Source of the DNA: Streptomyces cinnabarinus
GTDB taxonomy: Bacteria; Actinomycetota; Actinomycetes; Streptomycetales; Streptomycetaceae
Assembly (NCBI RefSeq): GCF_027270315.1
Contig: NZ_CP114413.1
Location: 2,914,001-2,978,000 of the forward strand
Length of the DNA: 64,000 bases
Reading direction: 5' to 3'
In this document: piece after piece, positions 50,577 to 58,852 of the stretch
Numbering within the stretch: the first letter of the stretch is position 1
How the letters are laid out: each line of letters begins with the position of its first letter
The notes under the pieces: model-generated
Databases searched by the model: none
Told to the model about the DNA's origin: nothing
What the model saw: the letters and a program-made list of their open reading frames with translations, nothing else
Position numbers and translations under genes: made by a program

Positions 50577-51683
50577 ATGCCCTCATCCCCCGCCACTCCT
50601 GCCTCCCCCTCCCGCCGCACCCTGCTCTGCACCGCCGCTGCCGCCTCCGCCCTGCCCCTGCTCCCCACCCCCGCGCACGCCGCGCCCCGGGCGGGCCGCG
50701 GCACCGAGCTGATCCTGCTCGGCACCAGCGGCGGCCCCGTCCCCATGCACGGCCGCGCCGGAATCGCGTCCGCGCTGGTCGTCGACGGCCGCGCGTACCT
50801 CATCGACTGCGGCCCCGGCACGTTCGGCCGGTACGCACAGGCCTGGCTGACGGCGGAGCAGCTTGAGGCGATCTTCGTCACGCACCTGCACTCCGACCAT
50901 CTGTCGGACCTGTACGCCCTGTTGTGGCTGCGGTTCGGCGGGTTCCAGCCGCTGGAGAACCCGGTGCACGTCTACGGCCCGGGCTCCGCGGGGAATCTCC
51001 CCGCCGTCTGGCCGAAGGGCCGCACGGTGCGGACGGTCGCCCCGTCGGAGCCGGCACCCGGCACGGAGGACCTGATCGCCGGGCACATCGCCGCCACCGC
51101 GTACGACATCAACGTACGGATGCGCAGCGAGGGCTGGCCCGACATCCGCACGCTCATCCGTCCGCACGACATTCGCTTCCCGATGCCGAAGGGCGCGGGC
51201 CCGCGCAAGCTGATGGCGCCGCCCATGGAACCGTTCGAGGTGATGCGGGACGACCGGGTCCGGGTAACCGCGGTGCTCGTCGAACACCCGCCGGTGTTCC
51301 CCTCCTTCGCCTTCCGCTTCGACACCGCCGACGGCTCGGTCGTGTTCAGCGGCGACACCGCTCCGTGCGGGAACGTGGCCCGGCTGGCGCGCGGCGCGGA
51401 CGTGCTGGTGCACGAGGTGATGGACCTGGACACACTGGCCCTGGGCGGACTGCGCCCGGCACAACTACGGCACATGGAGATCAGCCACACGGACGCGACC
51501 CGGGTGGGCCCGCTCGCCGAACGCGCCGGCGTGGGCACGCTGGTGCTGAGCCACCTGGTCCCCGGCGCCACGAACATCGTCGCCGACTCGACCTGGCACA
51601 CCAAGGCGAGCAAGGGCTACTCGGGCCGCGTGCTCGTCGGCACCGACCTCGCCAGGCTGCCGGTGGGATCCCCACGCAGCTGA
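50577..51683 (+). CDS. Exported MBL-fold hydrolase (RNase Z-like fold), Tat substrate
   Basis: A 368-residue metallo-beta-lactamase-fold enzyme. The N-terminus has a twin-arginine signal (SPSRRTLLCTAAAASALPLL). Zinc ligands lie in HxHxDH (VTHLHSDHLSD), SGDTAPCGNVARLA, VLVHEVMD and LVLSHLVPG. The pattern resembles the ribonuclease Z / arylsulfatase-like group, but export excludes tRNA processing, so a small-molecule or phospho/sulfo-ester substrate is more likely. Given the neighbouring sulfation genes, an alkyl/aryl sulfatase role is possible but unproven. The ATG 50577 follows the PucR gene by about 200 bp and precedes the caspase-STAND gene by about 110 bp. Confidence 0.82.
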   Translation: MPSSPATPASPSRRTLLCTAAAASALPLLPTPAHAAPRAGRGTELILLGTSGGPVPMHGRAGIASALVVDGRAYLIDCGPGTFGRYAQAWLTAEQLEAIFVTHLHSDHLSDLYALLWLRFGGFQPLENPVHVYGPGSAGNLPAVWPKGRTVRTVAPSEPAPGTEDLIAGHIAATAYDINVRMRSEGWPDIRTLIRPHDIRFPMPKGAGPRKLMAPPMEPFEVMRDDRVRVTAVLVEHPPVFPSFAFRFDTADGSVVFSGDTAPCGNVARLARGADVLVHEVMDLDTLALGGLRPAQLRHMEISHTDATRVGPLAERAGVGTLVLSHLVPGATNIVADSTWHTKASKGYSGRVLVGTDLARLPVGSPRS

Positions 51684-51791
51684 CGGCAGCGCGACTCGTA
51701 CGGAAACTGGGTGGTTTGCGGTGCACCGGGGTGGAGGGCGGCGGATACTGGCGCCCTGCGCAAGCCGCTCGGGTACGTCGGGGGTGCGAGG

Positions 51792-54700
51792 GTGTTCAAG
51801 GGGCGTCTGGCCGGTATCGGCGTCGGGGAGTACACATCGGACGCGCATCGGCGGCTGGATCACGCGGTGGGGGATGTGGAGGCGTTGTCCCGGCTGCTCG
51901 GGGCGGCCTTCGACGGGGAGCCACTGCGGAATCCGACGGAGTCCGAGGCGCGGGACCACCTGAGGTCCTTACGCGGCACCCTGCCCGCCGACAGTGCGCT
52001 GGTGGTGGCCTGGAGCGGCCACGGGAGCCTGCCGGCGGCAGGGGGTCTACGGCTTCTGGGCTCGGACAGCGGCCCGTACGCGAGCGACGGCGTCCCCCTC
52101 GTCGATGTCGTACTCCCCTGCGCGGAGTCGGGCGCCAACCAGCTCCTGTTCGTCTTCGACACCTGCTTCTCGGGCGACGGGATCTCGGCGGACGACCTGG
52201 CGACGCTGATCATGCGAGAGACGCAGGCGGCAGGGCGGGTGTGGGTCGGCGTCGTCACATCGTGCCTGCCGCCGGAGAAGGCGCGGGACGGCCTCTTCGG
52301 GCAACGGTTGCGCAAGGTACTGACCGACGGCCCCGACTCGCAGGTGCTGCGGATGCGGTGGTCCGTGCACAACAAGTACGTCCGGGGCGACGACGTGTGC
52401 GACGCCGTACTGAAGGAGTGGGGCAGCGGGGCGCAGACGCCGGACTTCCGGTCCCGGGGAAGCGCCGGGTGGATGTTCCCCAACCCGCTGCACGACGCCG
52501 GGGCGCCCGAGGCGGTGGTCGAGCACCTGCTGCGGGCGGCGCGCAGTGGTGACCGCTTCGAGGAACAGTCCTGGTTCACGGGGCGCACGGCGGAAGTGAA
52601 CCAGGTGGTGGAGTGGGTACAGGAGGGGCGGCCGGGTCTGCGTGTGGTGACGGGGGCGGCGGGGACGGGGAAGTCGGCGATTCTGGGGCGGGTGGTCAGC
52701 CTCTCGAACCCTGATGAGCGTCATCGCCTCCTGACGGACGGGCACGGGTGGAGTCATGTGCTCCCTGCCGAACGGTCGGTGTCGGCACATGTGCACGCGC
52801 GTGGCCTGACAGCGGACCTGGCGGCCGACCAGCTCGCCGGAGATCTCGTCCGGACCGGCCTACTGACCGCCCGGGAGGCCCGCCGTAACGCCAGTGAGCT
52901 GGTGGGCGAGGTGCAGCGGGCGGTCGAGGACGGGGCTGCGCCGCCGGTACTGGTGGTGGACGGCCTGGACGAGGCGCGGAGCGAGGCGTTCAAGATCGCG
53001 GACGATCTGCTGACACGGTTGGCGGCGCATGCCGTGGTCGTGGTGTCGACGCGTGACATGCCGCGCGGGGAGGAAGGCCCGGGGCTGGTGGAGACGCTGG
53101 CGCCGAAGGGGGCGGGGATCGATCTCAGCGATCCCGAGGTGGAGCGGCAGGGGCTGGACGATCTCCGGAAGTACGTGCGGCTGCGGTTGAGCGGCGTGGA
53201 CGAGCGAATGGACGCAGGGGTGGTGGCCGGGCATCTGTTCGGGGCTGGGAAGGGCAGCTCGACAGAGGCTCAACACACCTTCCTGCTGGCCCGGTTGGTG
53301 GCGGACCAGTTGTCCGCGGCACCGGTCGACACGTCGGTGGACGGGTGGGAGGCGAAGGTCAGCCACTCGGTGGAGGAGGCACTCGACGCGGATCTGGCGG
53401 CGGTGCCGGCGGATCGGGTCGAGGTGGCCAAGTCCCTTCTCCGAGCCTTGACTTGGGCGTACGGGGCCGGCTTCCCGGAGGAGGAGTGGCTGGCCGTGGC
53501 GACGGCGGAGGCTCCGGAAGGGGCAACGGTCTCCCGGGGGGACATCAGCTGGGTGCTTGAGCAGTTGGGACGGCATGTGGTGCAGGACGGGGAGGGGGGT
53601 GTCGCTGTTTATCGGATGGCGCATCAGAGTCTTGCGGATCATTTGCGGCCGGTGTTCCGGGGGTCGGCTCAGCAGCCCTTCAACCCGAAGGCGTTGGGCG
53701 TGACAGAGGCGCTACTCACTCGATACCGGGAGAGTCTCGCGGCGGAGATTCCGGCCGAGGGGCCGGTGTACCTGTGGTTGTACTTCTGGCGGCATGCCGC
53801 GGACGCCGGGCCGGAGGGACTCGCTCTGCTGCGTTCGCTGGCGGAGGACCACACCGCTCTGCTGCATGACGTCAGCCTCGCCGCGACGATCGTCGCCCAT
53901 CGGTTTCAGCGATGGGGGCGGGATGCCGAGAGTCTGGCCCCGACCGAGGAAGCCGCTGACCTATGTCGCCGGCTCGCCGCGGCAGACTCCGGCCACCGTC
54001 CCAGCCTCGCCATGGCCCTCAGCAACCTCGGCAACCAATACAGCAATCTCGGTCGCCACGCCGACGCGCTGCCGCCCACCCAGGAGTCCCTCGACCTCTA
54101 CGCCGAGCTGGCCGAGGAGAACCCCGCCCACCTCCCCGACCTCACCGGAGCCCTGAACAACCTCGGCATCCTCTACGGGAGGCTCGGCCGCCATGCTGAC
54201 GCGCTGCCGCCCACCCAGGAGGCGGTACGCCTGTGGCACACCATGGCCGAAGAACATCCGGTCCGCCGCTCCGACCTCGCCAGAGCCCTCAACAGCCTCG
54301 GCATCCGCTACGGCAGTCTCGGCCGGCTGACCGACGCCCTGGCCCCGACCCGGCAGGCCATCGCCCTCTACCGCGAGCTGGCCGAGGAGGACCCCCTCCA
54401 GCTCCCCAATCTCGCCGGAGCCCTCAACAACCTCGGCATCCGCTACGGCAGGCTCGGCCGCTACACCGAAGCGCTGCCGCCCGCCAAGGAAGCCCACGGC
54501 CTCTACGCCGAGCTGGCCGAGGAGAACCCCGCCCACCTCCCCGACCTCGCCATGTCCCTGAACAACCTCGGCAACCACTACGGCTCCCTCGGCCGCCATA
54601 CCGACGCGCTGCCCGGCACCCAGGAGGCGGTTCGCCTGTGGCGCACCCTGGCCGAGGAGAATCGTGCCCATCTCCCGGACCTCGCCGGGGCCCTCACCAA

Positions 54701-56705
54701 CCTCGGCAACCACTACAGCAATCTCGGCCGGTACGCCGACGCGCTGCCGCCCACCCAGGAAGCGGTTCACCTGCGCCGCGCTCTGGCCGAGGAGAACTCC
54801 GCCCACCTTCCGGACCTCGCCACGGGGCTCAACAACCTCGGCAACCACCACAGCGACCTGGGCGATTACACCACCGCACTGGAACTCGCCAAGGAGTCCG
54901 CCGACCTCTACGGCAGACTTGCCGAGGAGAACCCCGCCTACCTCCCCGACCTCGCCATGTCCCTGGGCAACCTCGGTACCCACTACAGCAGCCTGGGCGG
55001 CATCGACGCATTGGGCTTCGCCGAGCAGTGCGTCGACCTCTACCGCCGACTGGCCGAGGAGAACGCCGCCTACCTCGCCGCTCTCGCCGCAGCCCTCACC
55101 AACCTGGGCAGCCACTACGGCGACTTCGGCAACCATGCCGACGCGCTGCCGCCCACCGAGGAAGCGGTACGCCTGTTGCGCGCCCTGGCCGAAGAACACC
55201 CGGTCCACCTCCCCGACCTCGCCCGAGCCCTCACCAACCTCGGGGCCCGCCACGGCGCCCTCGACCACCACACCGAGGCACTGCCGCCCGCCGAGGAAGC
55301 GGTAGGCCTGTGGCGCACCCTGGCCGAAGAACACCTGGTCCACTACCCCGCTCTCGCCAGCGCCCTCACCAACCTCGGCACCCACTACAGCGACCTCGGC
55401 CGCCACGCCGACGCCCTGAACCTCACCACGGAAGCAATCCGTCTGTGGCGCACCGCGGCCGAGGCCACCACCCCCGCCCATCTGGCCTCCCTCGCGATGG
55501 CCCTCAATAACCTGGGCGTCCTCTACGGCGCGCTCGGACGCCACACCGAGGCGCTGCCCCCGGCCGAGGAGTCGGTAGGCCTCTATCGCCTCCTGGCCAA
55601 GCGGAACCCGGCCCAACTCCCCGAACTCGCCGGAGCCCTCACCACTCACGGCAACCACCTGGGCGAGTGCGGAAGTTCGGATGACCGGCTCTGGACGGAC
55701 ACGCTCAACGAGCTGACTCCGGATTCCGCCACCCGCCTGTTGTTGTACCGGTCCACGTACGTGTCCCCGGGCGACCCTCGGGCGACGCCGTGGCTCGTGC
55801 GGGTCGAGCAGTCGGCCGCTGTCGAGGATGACGAGATCCTCTGGCTCCTGCACCTGGAGGGCCGTCGGCACCGCACCGCCGACGCCGCCGCATTCGACCG
55901 CGACTGGCAGCACCTCACCGGCGCACCGGTGCCCGCATGGCTCACCCTCGATCCCGAACTGCTTGAGCAGGCCGAAGTCTGGATCGCCACCAAGACGTAC
56001 AGCGCCGAACGGGACCACCTCGCGGCACACCCGGAGCTGCTTGCCCCGGGTGCGGACATCTGCGTGGCCGAGGCACTGCTCTGCGTGCCGGGCGAGGCGG
56101 CCGAGCGCTACCGCGACCTGCTCCGCACGGCTCGGACGGAAGGCGTGGACGTCGCGTATCGCCCGCTCCTGAGCTCCCTCCTTGCCCACGAATTCGCCCT
56201 CGCCGAGCCAGCGGACCAGCGATCCCTGCTGGAACGGCGCCGCGACGACCTGCTGGACGACTTCGTGCTGGCCGGGCTGTCCGATCCAGGGGATCTACGG
56301 TGCCTTCGGGCCGGAGCCCTGCTCACGCTCGCCCGGCTCCATGCCGAATCCGCCGCTTTCGACGCCTTGGACGACCCGACTCGGCTGCCCGCCCTGCTTC
56401 ACCACTCGGCTCGCCAGCCCGACGTGGACATGCTGCAGGCGACCGCGCTCCTCGCGGTCACCACCGACCCCGACGAAGCCGTCGAAGCCCAGGCCGCACT
56501 CCACCTGGCCGTCGTCGACGCCACCCGCGGCGACGCCGAGTCGGCAGCCCGGCTCATCAGCCGCGCCTGCGACCTCACCCCCACCCATATCCCCACCTGG
56601 ATCAACACCCTCGCCGAAATCACCCCCCACCACCCCACCGCCCCCACCCTCATCCCCCACCTCACAGCCCGCCTCCGGACCACGGACACCCCAGATGACC
56701 ACTGA
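51792..56705 (+). CDS. Caspase-STAND NTPase-TPR protein
   Basis: A 1637-residue protein in four parts. Residues 1-240 form a caspase-like protease with dyad H77 (VAWSGHGSL) and C125 (FVFDTCFSGDG). Residues 255-640 hold a STAND-type NTPase: Walker A TGAAGTGKSAILG (near 287) and Walker B VLVVDGLDEA (386-395), then a sensor-like VVVSTRDMPRG. Residues about 740-1295 carry 12-13 TPR-like repeats of 45 residues, a likely ligand sensor. The last 340 residues are helical with no known motif. It resembles NLR-like bacterial immune proteins. Start GTG 51792 has GGGGG upstream; GTG 51711 is an alternative. One TTA codon encodes L60 (51969-51971). The end overlaps the lipase gene by 11 bp. Confidence 0.87.
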   Translation: MFKGRLAGIGVGEYTSDAHRRLDHAVGDVEALSRLLGAAFDGEPLRNPTESEARDHLRSLRGTLPADSALVVAWSGHGSLPAAGGLRLLGSDSGPYASDGVPLVDVVLPCAESGANQLLFVFDTCFSGDGISADDLATLIMRETQAAGRVWVGVVTSCLPPEKARDGLFGQRLRKVLTDGPDSQVLRMRWSVHNKYVRGDDVCDAVLKEWGSGAQTPDFRSRGSAGWMFPNPLHDAGAPEAVVEHLLRAARSGDRFEEQSWFTGRTAEVNQVVEWVQEGRPGLRVVTGAAGTGKSAILGRVVSLSNPDERHRLLTDGHGWSHVLPAERSVSAHVHARGLTADLAADQLAGDLVRTGLLTAREARRNASELVGEVQRAVEDGAAPPVLVVDGLDEARSEAFKIADDLLTRLAAHAVVVVSTRDMPRGEEGPGLVETLAPKGAGIDLSDPEVERQGLDDLRKYVRLRLSGVDERMDAGVVAGHLFGAGKGSSTEAQHTFLLARLVADQLSAAPVDTSVDGWEAKVSHSVEEALDADLAAVPADRVEVAKSLLRALTWAYGAGFPEEEWLAVATAEAPEGATVSRGDISWVLEQLGRHVVQDGEGGVAVYRMAHQSLADHLRPVFRGSAQQPFNPKALGVTEALLTRYRESLAAEIPAEGPVYLWLYFWRHAADAGPEGLALLRSLAEDHTALLHDVSLAATIVAHRFQRWGRDAESLAPTEEAADLCRRLAAADSGHRPSLAMALSNLGNQYSNLGRHADALPPTQESLDLYAELAEENPAHLPDLTGALNNLGILYGRLGRHADALPPTQEAVRLWHTMAEEHPVRRSDLARALNSLGIRYGSLGRLTDALAPTRQAIALYRELAEEDPLQLPNLAGALNNLGIRYGRLGRYTEALPPAKEAHGLYAELAEENPAHLPDLAMSLNNLGNHYGSLGRHTDALPGTQEAVRLWRTLAEENRAHLPDLAGALTNLGNHYSNLGRYADALPPTQEAVHLRRALAEENSAHLPDLATGLNNLGNHHSDLGDYTTALELAKESADLYGRLAEENPAYLPDLAMSLGNLGTHYSSLGGIDALGFAEQCVDLYRRLAEENAAYLAALAAALTNLGSHYGDFGNHADALPPTEEAVRLLRALAEEHPVHLPDLARALTNLGARHGALDHHTEALPPAEEAVGLWRTLAEEHLVHYPALASALTNLGTHYSDLGRHADALNLTTEAIRLWRTAAEATTPAHLASLAMALNNLGVLYGALGRHTEALPPAEESVGLYRLLAKRNPAQLPELAGALTTHGNHLGECGSSDDRLWTDTLNELTPDSATRLLLYRSTYVSPGDPRATPWLVRVEQSAAVEDDEILWLLHLEGRRHRTADAAAFDRDWQHLTGAPVPAWLTLDPELLEQAEVWIATKTYSAERDHLAAHPELLAPGADICVAEALLCVPGEAAERYRDLLRTARTEGVDVAYRPLLSSLLAHEFALAEPADQRSLLERRRDDLLDDFVLAGLSDPGDLRCLRAGALLTLARLHAESAAFDALDDPTRLPALLHHSARQPDVDMLQATALLAVTTDPDEAVEAQAALHLAVVDATRGDAESAARLISRACDLTPTHIPTWINTLAEITPHHPTAPTLIPHLTARLRTTDTPDDH
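54024..55643 (+). repeat. Twelve tandem 135-bp repeats encoding TPR units
   Basis: Repeats anchored on codons for N-L-G start at 54024, 54159, 54294, 54429 and so on, in steps of exactly 135 bp. Unit 8 (from 54969) is 132 bp and unit 11 (from 55371) is 138 bp, so the frame is kept throughout. Consensus protein unit begins NLGxxYSxLGRHxDALPPT. Several units are close to identical at DNA level, which favours unequal crossing-over. Confidence 0.88.
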
Positions 56706-58062
56706 CCTCGTAGTCGTCCTCCCCGGCATCACCGGCAGCACCCTCCGTGTCAAGGACGACCTCGTCTGGGCCCCCACCCCCGGCGCCATCCTCAAGGCCA
56801 TCAAGACCTTCGGCGGCTCGGTGAACGCGCTCGCCCTTCCCGAGGGCATCGGCGACGAGCACCCCGGCGACGGCGTCGAACCCGTCGCCCTGATGACCGA
56901 CCGCCATCTCATCCCGGGCATCTGGACCCCGGTCAAGGGCTACGACCTGCTCCTCGACCGGATCCGCGAACTCGGCCACACCGAGGCGCTCGGCAACCTC
57001 CTCCCCGTCCCCTACGACTGGCGCCTCTCCAACCGCTACAACGCCCGCCGCCTCAAGACGATCGTCGAGCCCGCACTCGAACGCTGGCGCGCGCACCACC
57101 CGAGCAACGCCACCGCCCGGCTCACCTTCGTCTGCCACTCCATGGGCGGCCTCATCGCCCGCTGGTACGTCGAGAAGTGCGGCGGGGCGGACCACACCCG
57201 CAAGCTCATCACCCTCGGCACCCCCTACCGCGGCGCCGCCAAAGCCCTCGATCAGCTCGTCAACGGCGCCCACCAGCGCCTCGGCCCCCTCTCCTTCGAC
57301 CTCACCACCTTCGCCCGCACCCTCCCCTCCCTCCACCAACTCCTCCCCGAATACGCCTGCATCGAGGACCCGAGAACCGGAGCCCTCGCCACGACCACTG
57401 AACTCGGCGACGCAATCCCGGAGTTGAAGCGCGACCTCACCCTCGACGCCATGCGCTTCCACAGCGACCTCCGCGCCGCCGAGTCCGCCCGCCCCGCCTC
57501 CCTCGCCGCCACCCACGCCATCGTCGGCATCCAGCAGAACACCCCCACCACTGCCCGGATCCGGAACAACTCCCTCACCCTGCTGCCGGACTACGCCGAC
57601 GAGACCCTGTACGGCGACGGCACCGTCCCCCTCGTCGCCGCCTGCCGTGCCGACGTCCCCATGGACAGCAACACCCTCCGCCGGGTCCCCGACCAGCACG
57701 GCAACCTGCAGCGCAACACCGCCGCCCTCGACGAGCTCGAAGGCATCCTCACCGCGCGCGACATCGTCGTCAGGGCGCCACGGGAGACGCATCTGCGTCT
57801 CGACGTGCCCGAACTGATCACGGCCGGAGAGGACTTGGCCGTCCGGCTCTGCGCGGCAGGCGGGGCCGCCATCGCCGTACGCATCACCGTCACCGACGAA
57901 ACCGGCGGCCTCGAAGACGCCCGAGTCGTCCTCGCCGGGCCCGAGCCCGTCGACGCCGTCTTCGACGGGCTGCCGCCCGGGGCGTATTCCGTCGATGTCA
58001 TCGGTACCCGGCCCGGCTCGCCCGTCGCCGCCGTGAGTGCGGACATCCTGGTGTGGGACTGA
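56695..58062 (+). CDS. LCAT/PLA-like alpha/beta-hydrolase (putative lipase effector)
   Basis: A 455-residue hydrolase of the lecithin:cholesterol acyltransferase-like family. The oxyanion-side motif is VVVLPGITGSTLR; nucleophile S149 is in FVCHSMGGLIARWY (with Cys in place of the first Gly of GxSxG); D308 in YGDGTVPLV and H335 in PDQHGNLQ complete the triad. A C-terminal beta-sandwich-like domain (370-455; GLPPGAYSVDVIGT) is added. No signal peptide is seen, so it would act from the cytoplasm on membrane lipids. It overlaps the caspase-STAND gene by 11 bp (ATG 56695). Membrane-damaging lipases are common effectors of bacterial abortive infection, so it may be released or activated by the caspase; this is inference. 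Confidence 0.85.
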   Translation: MTTDLVVVLPGITGSTLRVKDDLVWAPTPGAILKAIKTFGGSVNALALPEGIGDEHPGDGVEPVALMTDRHLIPGIWTPVKGYDLLLDRIRELGHTEALGNLLPVPYDWRLSNRYNARRLKTIVEPALERWRAHHPSNATARLTFVCHSMGGLIARWYVEKCGGADHTRKLITLGTPYRGAAKALDQLVNGAHQRLGPLSFDLTTFARTLPSLHQLLPEYACIEDPRTGALATTTELGDAIPELKRDLTLDAMRFHSDLRAAESARPASLAATHAIVGIQQNTPTTARIRNNSLTLLPDYADETLYGDGTVPLVAACRADVPMDSNTLRRVPDQHGNLQRNTAALDELEGILTARDIVVRAPRETHLRLDVPELITAGEDLAVRLCAAGGAAIAVRITVTDETGGLEDARVVLAGPEPVDAVFDGLPPGAYSVDVIGTRPGSPVAAVSADILVWD

Positions 58063-58142
58063 GACCGAGTCACCACCTGCCGTGCACATGGCGTCGGTAG
58101 TGTGTGCGCTCGTCAGTCGTAGATCGGCCTCAGGGACATCCG

Positions 58143-58814
58143 TTGAGCTCTTATGGCGACCCCAACCACCGCACCGCGCCCCCGCCACCGCCGAACCCGC
58201 CCACTCCTCCCGGGTCCGGCGGGCAGCCCGCCTGGGCCTGGTGGGTGATCGGCATCGTCATTCCGGCGATCGGTATCGCGGTCACCCTCTTCAGCGTCAA
58301 CGACCGGGACTCCGACGATTCGAGCACGGACAGTCCCGCGGCCACGACGGGGGCGCAGGGCGGGGACAACTCCGCGCAGGCTTCGGGTACTCCGGCCGAC
58401 AGCGGCGGCGAGGAGGAGGCGGCCCCGGCCAAGCCCGTCTTCGGACCCGCCGACTTCTCCGCACGCGCCGCCTACGGGGACGCCGGATTCCTGGAGCTCG
58501 ACACCGTTCCGCCGCAGGAGTTCGGCCAGGACACCGATGGCACCGACCTCCTCCTCGACGCCACCGCCACCGAACCGGTCGACGCCGAGGGCACCGTCGG
58601 GCCGCTGCCCGCGGGGACCGGCGAGGCCACCGAGGCGGAGTGCAGGGAGACGATCCAGAAGAACAGCGTGACCGAGGTCGACCTCACACCCGGCACCCGC
58701 TTCTGCCTCCAGACCGGCGAGGGCCGCACCGCGTCCCTGCGGGTGCTGAGCGCGCCGGTGGAGGGCGAGGGGACCGTCCGCTTCAAGCTGACCGTCTGGG
58801 ATCTGCCGCAGTAG
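58143..58814 (+). CDS. Single-pass membrane protein with extracellular domain, unknown function
   Basis: A 223-residue protein with a Pro-rich cytoplasmic N-terminus (NHRTAPPPPPNPPTPPG), one membrane helix (WWVIGIVIPAIGIAVTLFSV), an acidic Ser/Thr/Gly linker and a C-terminal beta-rich domain with two Cys (EAECRETIQ, TRFCLQTGEG) that may form a disulfide. The layout recalls the extracellular part of Streptomyces sensor kinases, but no kinase is present. The TTG at 58143 has AGGGA upstream; GTG 58104 is an alternative. It is on the same strand, 80 bp after the lipase gene, so it may be the third member of the caspase-STAND operon, or unrelated. Confidence 0.65.
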   Translation: MSSYGDPNHRTAPPPPPNPPTPPGSGGQPAWAWWVIGIVIPAIGIAVTLFSVNDRDSDDSSTDSPAATTGAQGGDNSAQASGTPADSGGEEEAAPAKPVFGPADFSARAAYGDAGFLELDTVPPQEFGQDTDGTDLLLDATATEPVDAEGTVGPLPAGTGEATEAECRETIQKNSVTEVDLTPGTRFCLQTGEGRTASLRVLSAPVEGEGTVRFKLTVWDLPQ

Positions 58815-58852
58815 CACCACGACTTCTGGCGCCACCTGAAGAGCCGGTACGG

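Noticed and set aside
54024..55643. Possible CRISPR array from the regular repeats
   Set aside because: Units are 135 bp, continuous coding TPRs without spacers, and no cas genes are present.
53961..56189. 742-aa antisense frame opposite the TPR repeats
   Set aside because: It mirrors the 135-bp repeats in codon-phase and has no independent motif or start signal.
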